From contig JBKHJN010000011.1 in assembly GCA_046538075.1 (NCBI GenBank), positions 8,839 to 72,838 on the forward strand: a DNA stretch of 64,000 nucleotides, written 5' to 3'. The position numbers and the translations under genes were made by a program. The notes below the pieces were generated by a model. The model searched no databases, was not told the origin of the DNA, and saw nothing but the letters and a program-made list of their open reading frames with translations. Source of the DNA: Desulfobacca_B sp046538075. Its GTDB lineage: Bacteria; Desulfobacterota; Desulfobaccia; Desulfobaccales; Desulfobaccaceae. Below, in pieces: positions 58,555-64,000 of the stretch; the stretch's first letter is position 1, and the number at the start of each line of letters is the position of its first letter.

Positions 58555-60549
58555 TCAGGGTCGATCCAAAATAAACACGCCATTCCAAGACAAGGGTGGT
58601 TCTCTTTGCAAGTACTTGAGACAGCGGTACAGGTAAACTTTAGTAGGCTGATCATCCGGGTTCAGAATGAACGCTTCCTGAAAACGACTGATGGCCTGGC
58701 GCCACTGCCGCTCCAGATAGGCGGCCCGGCCGGCGTTAAACATTTTCAGCCACTCTGGGATGCCGGTGGTGGGGAAGGTGCCCAGTAATTCATAGATGGT
58801 CACCGGCTTGACGCGCCCTTTGACCTGCACCCAGTCCAATTCCCGCACCAAAAATACATTGTCTAAATGGCGGCGGGTGGCTTCACTCAGAATAATTTTA
58901 GTGCCGTAATCCTTGTTGGCTCTCTCCAAGCGGAAGGCCAGATTGACGTTATCCCCCATGACCGTATAGTTAAAATGGTCTTTGGAGCCGACGTTGCCGG
59001 CGATTACCGGGCCGGAATGGAGGCCGATGCGGATCGACAGTTGAGGCCAACCCCGGGCCTGCCAGCCTTCCTGCAACTGCTGCATGGTGGCTTGCATCTC
59101 CAGGGCGGCCTGACAGGCCAGCACGGCGTTATTGGTGAGCGGCAGCGGCGCCCCCCAAAAAGCCATCAGGGCATCGCCGATATATTTATCCAGGGTGCCG
59201 TGATAGGCCAGGACAATCTGACTCAGGGCAGTAAAATATTCGTTGAGCAGATGAATCAAATCCTGGGGGGTGGACTCTTCGGCCAGGGTGGTGAATCTGG
59301 CCAGGTCGGCAAACAGCACGGTAACCTCTACTTCCTCGCCGCCCAATTGCAGCCGCTCCGGATGGGCCGTAATAACCTCGATCAGGGAAGGGGACAGGTA
59401 ATGGCTAAAGGCCTGGCGCAGCCACTGTTTTTCTTGGGTCTCGAACCAATAGTGGACCATGACGCTGCCGATATAGACCAGGGCCAAGCCGCCGGAGAGC
59501 AGCACCGGGGGCGCCCAGAGATGTAGTTTCATAAAAAGATAAAAAGAGACGCTGCCGATCAGCCCAATAACGCCGATCAGAACCCCCAGACCTGCTAGTG
59601 GAGAGAGGCGAACCATCAAGTAGCTGAAAGGCAACAACACCAGGGCATAGATTGCTAATCGTAGCCCTAGCCCCAGTTCCTTGCCGCGGCTGCCGTTCAG
59701 CAGGGTATGGATGATATGTCCATGCAGTTCCACCCCGGAGATCAGTTCTCCATTCCCGGAAAAGAAGGGGGTATAAAAGGCATCACTCATGGGAGTAGGG
59801 GAGGCCTCCATCAATCGGCCGATGAGCACAATGCGGCCTTTTATGAACTGCTCCGGCACCGGTATATTATCATCCAGGAGGCGATAATAGGAGATTATGT
59901 CAATAAAAGGCGGCGAGCCGGCGAAATCAATCAATCCCGAGCAATTTGGGGGGAGGGCCAGCTCGGGCTGACATTTTTTGACGACGATTTCCGCCAGGGT
60001 CGGCTGGTCCGACAGACGGAGATGAAAACGCCGCACTCTGCCATCAAGGTCGGGGGTGATGATACTTAATCCCAACCCATGCGCCGAATACCGGAGCGGC
60101 TCCAGCGGGTTGACCAGAATTCTCTGGATAAAATTGGCATACTCGGCATGTATTAGCGTCTGGGAGAGGATGACATTGCCCGCTTCCCGGATGGCCTCAG
60201 CAAATAGCTGGTCGTCTTCGGGGTTGGTGGGATCGGCAAAAACAATGTCAAAGACGATGAGACGAGCTCCGGACGCGGCCAGGCGGCGCACTGCCTGGGC
60301 ATGCAGGCGCCGGGGCCAGGGCCAGGCCTGCTGCACCTGCTGGAAAGAAAGCTCGTCAATCCCGACAATCAGCAACTCCGGGGGCGACGGGGCATACGGG
60401 CGCATCCGATAGCAGAAATCCAGGCCAAGGTACTCCAGCGATTGCCCTGACGGCTGGGGGCTCAGCAGCGCCAGCAGCAGCAAGACGAACAGTCCCAACC
60501 CCAGGGTATACACTCGGGTCGGCTGGAAAAATTTAACAATAGAGGACAT
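58555..60549 (-). CDS. CHASE2-domain adenylate cyclase
   Basis: 664 residues: membrane segment near the start, an extracytoplasmic CHASE2 sensor (VGIDELSFQQVQQAWPWPRR, RLIVFDIVFADPT), three membrane segments (about 300-385), and a class III cyclase domain. Metal aspartates are in LFADLARFTTLAE and DKYIGDALMAFWG, with the Lys/Asp adenine-selecting pair (DKYIGD, VMGDNVNLAFRLE) and transition-state Asn/Arg, so cAMP production is expected. A short TPR-like tail follows (AAYLERQWRQAISRFQEAF). It stands 68 bp after the radical SAM gene in the same direction. Confidence 0.93.
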   Translation of the reverse strand: MSSIVKFFQPTRVYTLGLGLFVLLLLALLSPQPSGQSLEYLGLDFCYRMRPYAPSPPELLIVGIDELSFQQVQQAWPWPRRLHAQAVRRLAASGARLIVFDIVFADPTNPEDDQLFAEAIREAGNVILSQTLIHAEYANFIQRILVNPLEPLRYSAHGLGLSIITPDLDGRVRRFHLRLSDQPTLAEIVVKKCQPELALPPNCSGLIDFAGSPPFIDIISYYRLLDDNIPVPEQFIKGRIVLIGRLMEASPTPMSDAFYTPFFSGNGELISGVELHGHIIHTLLNGSRGKELGLGLRLAIYALVLLPFSYLMVRLSPLAGLGVLIGVIGLIGSVSFYLFMKLHLWAPPVLLSGGLALVYIGSVMVHYWFETQEKQWLRQAFSHYLSPSLIEVITAHPERLQLGGEEVEVTVLFADLARFTTLAEESTPQDLIHLLNEYFTALSQIVLAYHGTLDKYIGDALMAFWGAPLPLTNNAVLACQAALEMQATMQQLQEGWQARGWPQLSIRIGLHSGPVIAGNVGSKDHFNYTVMGDNVNLAFRLERANKDYGTKIILSEATRRHLDNVFLVRELDWVQVKGRVKPVTIYELLGTFPTTGIPEWLKMFNAGRAAYLERQWRQAISRFQEAFILNPDDQPTKVYLYRCLKYLQREPPLSWNGVFILDRP

Positions 60550-60617
60550 TATAAAAATAATCCTCCAAAAAAAATTAAAACCAAAAAGATAAGGTCTGAC
60601 AGCGGATTACTGGTTGC

Positions 60618-61634
60618 TCAGTCCGGCCCCCAAACCCTGGCGGTCCAGGGAGAATCGGGGAAATCTTTCAGCCACTCCAGCTTGCCGAAGTATTTCAGGC
60701 ACCGGAGACAGGGGGTCTCAGAGAGCCCCCCGCGGGTGCCGTTATCCTTCAGCATGTCCTCCATGAGCTCAGCGGCCTGGCGAAACTGCCGAATGATACC
60801 TGTTCGGAGAGAAACTTCCTTCAAATCAGCCAGGAGTTCACGACCCGAGGGTGTAGGGATGCCATCGCCCAGAGTGACGTGGGAAAGGTTGCAGCAGAAG
60901 ATGAGATTGCCTAAGTAGTCGACATGCAAGGCGTCCACCAATTGGCGGCAATTAGGGATGACTCCGCCCCAGGAAAAACCTTCCAGGTTGACTTTATTCC
61001 GGGCGGTTGGGGCCAAGTCACCGGCGATCCAGCGCATGGTGGCACTTAGTTCCTGGTAGGAAGGCAAAAGTCCTTCTCGGATGAGCCGGGGAGTGGGGAA
61101 AGGGAAAAGAAAGTCATGTTCGCTAACCCCCAGTTCGGCGCCCAGCCGGGCGAGCTCAGCGAGCTCGCCCTGATTCAACACCGTGACCACGCTTTTGAGG
61201 GAGGCCGGGAGCCCGTGTTCCCGGCAGAGGAGCAAGGCCTGCAAAACTTCCCAGAAGGACTTCGGCCCCCGCAGGCCATCGTGGGTTGCGGCCTTGGCAC
61301 CGTCCAGGCTGAAGCATATGGACGCGGCCAGCTCCTTCACTCGGGGCTGAAGGAACTGGGGCAGAACCCGCTCCGGGAACTCATAACCGTTGGTGACCAG
61401 GGTGAACCTGAACCCCTGGCCGGCAATAAAGTGCAACAAGTCCCCCAGGTGGGGGTACAGCGCCACTTCGCCGCCGGTGAGGGCCACCGCCTGGAAGCCC
61501 AGCAGCCGGGCTTGCGAGAGAATGGCGGCCGCGGTCTTAAGGGGCAGAAACCCCAGCGGGTCGGCCCGGTTGCGGTTGCAGTGGCGGCAGTACCGGTTGC
61601 AGATACTGGTAAGCTCAAGGCCGATAATTTTCAT
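60618..61634 (-). CDS. Radical SAM protein with SPASM-like C-terminal cysteines
   Basis: 338 residues from the ATG at 61634, which follows the TAA of the PqqD-like gene by 1 nt. Cluster-binding CNRYCRHC (Cys12, 16, 19), GGEVALYPHL near residue 51 and FSLDGAKAATHDGLRG place it in the PqqE/SPASM type branch. C-terminal cysteines (PNCRQLVDAL, GNLIFCCNLSH, TPCLRCLKYFG) resemble a partial SPASM domain for auxiliary clusters. With an adjacent PqqD-like protein, a peptide-modifying role (RiPP maturase) is inferred; the substrate is not seen in the window. Confidence 0.85.
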   Translation of the reverse strand: MKIIGLELTSICNRYCRHCNRNRADPLGFLPLKTAAAILSQARLLGFQAVALTGGEVALYPHLGDLLHFIAGQGFRFTLVTNGYEFPERVLPQFLQPRVKELAASICFSLDGAKAATHDGLRGPKSFWEVLQALLLCREHGLPASLKSVVTVLNQGELAELARLGAELGVSEHDFLFPFPTPRLIREGLLPSYQELSATMRWIAGDLAPTARNKVNLEGFSWGGVIPNCRQLVDALHVDYLGNLIFCCNLSHVTLGDGIPTPSGRELLADLKEVSLRTGIIRQFRQAAELMEDMLKDNGTRGGLSETPCLRCLKYFGKLEWLKDFPDSPWTARVWGPD

Positions 61635-61635
61635 C

Positions 61636-62106
61636 TTACGTCGGTGGAATCTTGATATAGGTGCCGCCCGTCTGGTTTTTTTCGACATCGAAGTGCAAAT
61701 AAAGGTTATCTTGGAAAGGGCTGCGGTCGCCAAGCTCAGGCGGCTGGTATGGCCTGACCTCCAGGGGTTTCATATAGACACAATCCAGTTCCTTTGCGAG
61801 TGTATCGAGGAAGCCCGTAACATCGCTTTCGGCCGTCGGTTGGTCTACCCCGAATCTTGACATATAAGCTTGGATTACCAGGTTCACCGGGACATGCTGG
61901 AACACCAGGCTAGTAATAAAGGCGGCGGTTTCGTTAAGGAGATAATAATGATAATAGTCATCCTTACCCTTAGCCCTTTTGTCGATGATCTGCGGGGGGG
62001 TTGTTTGGCTACCACATTTGCTCTGGACAAACACCATCCGATCACTCTCGGCATTTTGCCCTCTCTGCTTAAACCGACAGACCTTACCAACATAATTGCT
62101 CTCCAT
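61636..62106 (-). CDS. PqqD-like peptide-chaperone domain protein
   Basis: 156 residues. The core resembles PqqD/RiPP recognition elements: LLNETAAFITSLVFQHVP, VIQAYMSRFGVDQPTAESDV, GFLDTLAKELDCVY. The N-terminal 50 residues have two Cys and many basic/polar residues; the C-terminal 45 residues (QPPELGDRSPFQDNLYLHFD) extend beyond PqqD. AAAGGAGGAG precedes the ATG. Such domains bind leader peptides and present them to radical SAM enzymes, and the enzyme gene begins 1 nt after this one. Confidence 0.75.
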   Translation of the reverse strand: MESNYVGKVCRFKQRGQNAESDRMVFVQSKCGSQTTPPQIIDKRAKGKDDYYHYYLLNETAAFITSLVFQHVPVNLVIQAYMSRFGVDQPTAESDVTGFLDTLAKELDCVYMKPLEVRPYQPPELGDRSPFQDNLYLHFDVEKNQTGGTYIKIPPT

Positions 62107-62177
62107 GAGTGCTCCTCCTTTAGAATTTACCGCCCGGAGGCGGGACCTGGCGGGCGCGGAGGTCCGCCGCTAACCGG

Positions 62178-64000
62178 TTAGAAATAAAACCCGAGTCTGA
62201 ACAGGAACCTACGGCTGGACGCAAACTCCAGATCGCGCCGCGGCTCTATCGAGTAAAAGGGTTGACGGTTGAAGAGGTTCTGAACTTCAAAGAGGGCGAA
62301 GCCCCGCTTGTGGGGGAACTCCCGTCCCAGGCTGAGGTTCAAAATAACAAAGGGATTATCGGCATCATATCCGCTAATCTTGCCGAACTGCTGCACCAGA
62401 AGAGGAGTTATCCGGGCCAGCCAGCCTTGCCGGTTAAGGTAGGACAGGCTGAGAAAGGCGTTGAATTCCGAGTAGTCCTGGAGGTTATCGGAGTCCTGGA
62501 AAGAAAGATCCGGCACCACTCTTTTGCCCAAGACCCCCAGGGCCAGGCCCAGGGAGGTGGTCAGAATGCGGTTCAGGACCAGCGAGGCCTGGTAGCGTTT
62601 CCAGGTCTGCCAGGAACTGGGACCTGGAAACCCAGGAGTAAAGGTGTTGCTGATGACCGGGGTGGCCACCCGCAAGGCATTGAGGCGCAGGGTCGTAAAA
62701 GTTTTGGGGTCCCATTGGGCCTCCCAGGCAGCCCCGGCCTGGCGCACCTCCGAACCCGAGGTGAAGTCCAGGACCCAGGGAAATCCACCAATTTCCGCCG
62801 GCAAGAGGATGGGTTGGGCAGCCAGGTGGCTGGTCAGGTGGCGTTCGGCGACGCCGCGCAACACGTGTTGGGTCTTGCCCACCTTAAACTGGTAATTGAT
62901 TCCGAACCGGGGGCTCCACATCGTAGTATAGAAGGTTCCAGGGAAACCGCGCGGGTCCTTCTGGTTGGTCCAGAAGAGGGCCAGCTCCAGCACCAGGTTC
63001 CGGTGCAGACGCCAGTAATCCTGGAGGTAAAGGCTGGAAGAGCGGAAGGGGGGCCGATCTTCCGCAGCAAGCAGCGAAAAGCCAGCAAGTTCAATATTAA
63101 GCTTCTGGTTGACATGGCAGGTAAAGTAATCGAAGCCGGCGATGAGGCTGTGCTGTCCCAGAAAGGGCAGTACCAGGTGCTGCTGCAGCTGAATATTTTG
63201 AAACTCCTGATCAAAGCTATAAGGCACAGACAGCGGGAATCCAAAGAGGCTGGTGGTCTGGAGGGTCCGAAAGGGGAAGTCGTTATGGACAAAATAGGCC
63301 AGCAAAGCCGCCCGGGGATTAAAGCGGTGATAATAGGCCAGTTCATAAAAGTGGTTACGGGTATTAATATCATCCCTAACGGTCGGGTTTGAAGGAAGAT
63401 TTTTCCTCTGAGTGCCAATCTGAACGTCAATATATTGAAAAAGCCCGGTGAGGGTGCCTTTAACCGAGGGCTCCCATTTAACGTTGGCCTCGACGGTATA
63501 AGTACGGTTCCGGCCGCTGAAGGAATGGAGACTGCCGGATGTGGGTGGTCCCAGCGGCTCTTCCAGGAATCTCCCGTAGGTCTCAAAGGACAGGCCAGGC
63601 CCGCCGCCGTAAGCCACTGCCTGATGGTCCTGGCGCAACTTACTGCCTTCTGCGGCCCCCAGCCCCCCACTAACCCCGACCCGGGCGAAAGGCATCTCAA
63701 ACATCGGGGCGTAATCCCGAGTCAGGCCCAGGGCCTCAGTGCCAGCAAACTGGAGGCTGCGATAGGTAGCCTGATTGGCCGGCGACAGCACCCGAAAGAG
63801 AGCTGCCTCCGTGTTAGCGAAACCCAAGAGATGGCCGGAAGTAAAGAAGGGGGCCGCCGCACCAGCCCGGCTGGCAACAGTGATATCCGCCAGGAACAGG
63901 TGGGCTGCACTGTTAACCGGCTCATACTTGACGGCGGTGACCGCCTTGCTCAAGGCCCACTCGGTGAGCCCTAACTGCTGGTAGGCCCGGGCCAGACCGG
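62178..64000 (-). CDS. TPR/outer-membrane beta-barrel protein, 5'-truncated by window edge
   Basis: The frame is open across the right edge (a TTG at 63953 is not the true start: upstream codons continue a TPR, LARAYQQLGLTEWA). About 607 residues are visible. After the TPR (ALSKAVTAVKYEPVNSAAHL) comes a beta-barrel of alternating strands, similar to TonB-dependent-receptor-type barrels (VEANVKWEPS, HFYELAYYHRFNPRAALLAY, LFEVQNLFNRQPFY) ending in FRLGFYF, the terminal Phe signal of outer-membrane proteins. It is probably an export or uptake pore coupled to the downstream PqqD-like and radical SAM genes. Confidence 0.85.
   Translation of the reverse strand, partial: GLARAYQQLGLTEWALSKAVTAVKYEPVNSAAHLFLADITVASRAGAAAPFFTSGHLLGFANTEAALFRVLSPANQATYRSLQFAGTEALGLTRDYAPMFEMPFARVGVSGGLGAAEGSKLRQDHQAVAYGGGPGLSFETYGRFLEEPLGPPTSGSLHSFSGRNRTYTVEANVKWEPSVKGTLTGLFQYIDVQIGTQRKNLPSNPTVRDDINTRNHFYELAYYHRFNPRAALLAYFVHNDFPFRTLQTTSLFGFPLSVPYSFDQEFQNIQLQQHLVLPFLGQHSLIAGFDYFTCHVNQKLNIELAGFSLLAAEDRPPFRSSSLYLQDYWRLHRNLVLELALFWTNQKDPRGFPGTFYTTMWSPRFGINYQFKVGKTQHVLRGVAERHLTSHLAAQPILLPAEIGGFPWVLDFTSGSEVRQAGAAWEAQWDPKTFTTLRLNALRVATPVISNTFTPGFPGPSSWQTWKRYQASLVLNRILTTSLGLALGVLGKRVVPDLSFQDSDNLQDYSEFNAFLSLSYLNRQGWLARITPLLVQQFGKISGYDADNPFVILNLSLGREFPHKRGFALFEVQNLFNRQPFYSIEPRRDLEFASSRRFLFRLGFYF

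Noticed and set aside
62262..63392. A 376-codon plus-strand frame inside the beta-barrel gene
   Set aside because: The minus strand encodes a coherent outer-membrane barrel with a terminal Phe signal; the plus frame has low-complexity Gln/Gly/Glu composition typical of antisense reading.

Overview
The window reads as a chromosomal segment of an anaerobic bacterium of the former Deltaproteobacteria (Desulfobacterota; a Desulfobacca- or Syntrophobacter-like lineage is my best guess). This is inferred from gene content: an FprA-type flavo-diiron protein, a peroxiredoxin with an in-frame TGA at its catalytic Cys, split pyruvate-carboxylase-like subunits, a DHH-CBS-CCA-adding fusion enzyme, an ECF nickel/cobalt importer and MEP isoprenoid genes. 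No 16S gene or taxonomic marker is present, so the assignment is soft.

Layout. 1-8.0 kb: 3'-truncated PfkB kinase, tRNA-Val(GAC), an orphan PAS/HisKA protein, then a minus-strand block (MBL hydrolase, rho, coaE, rluD, PIN-TRAM, carD). 8.2-12.7 kb: xseA-xseB-ispA-dxs. 13-15 kb: panC-panD behind a structured, attenuator-like leader. 14.8-17.3 kb: metK and ahcY. 17.3-23 kb: YkgJ protein, phosphohexomutase, M50 protease, small HTH protein, ispG, two lipoproteins. 23.4-26.6 kb: a biotin carboxylase and a carboxyltransferase homologue whose active site is degenerate. 26.6-32.5 kb: MEMO1-family protein, TPR lipoprotein, fprA, a selenocysteine peroxiredoxin, two half-size YeeE/YedE transporters, xthA. 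32.7-45.3 kb: rlmB, xerD, CCA fusion enzyme, UPF0316 protein, surE, an NtrC-type regulator, a spermidine-synthase-like membrane protein, an ExeA-like ATPase with three C-terminal repeats.

45.4-53.7 kb: SH3 lipoprotein, a porin remnant, then a divergent nickel/cobalt locus. The minus arm encodes an exported tetrapyrrole-methylase-like protein, a NikK-like DUF4198 protein and an APC permease. The plus arm encodes a NikM/NikN(L)/NikQ/NikO-type ECF transporter. Each arm has its own promoter and a related terminator-type hairpin in its leader.

53.7-64 kb, all minus strand: a KefB-type antiporter, a lipoprotein acetolactate decarboxylase whose start codon lies in a decayed IS1-like element, a histidine kinase, a CHASE2 adenylate cyclase, and a radical SAM - PqqD-like - TPR/beta-barrel trio that looks like part of a RiPP-type modification and export system running off the window. 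Intergenic DNA carries at least two copies of a MITE-like palindromic element (32556-32727 and 52280-52402).
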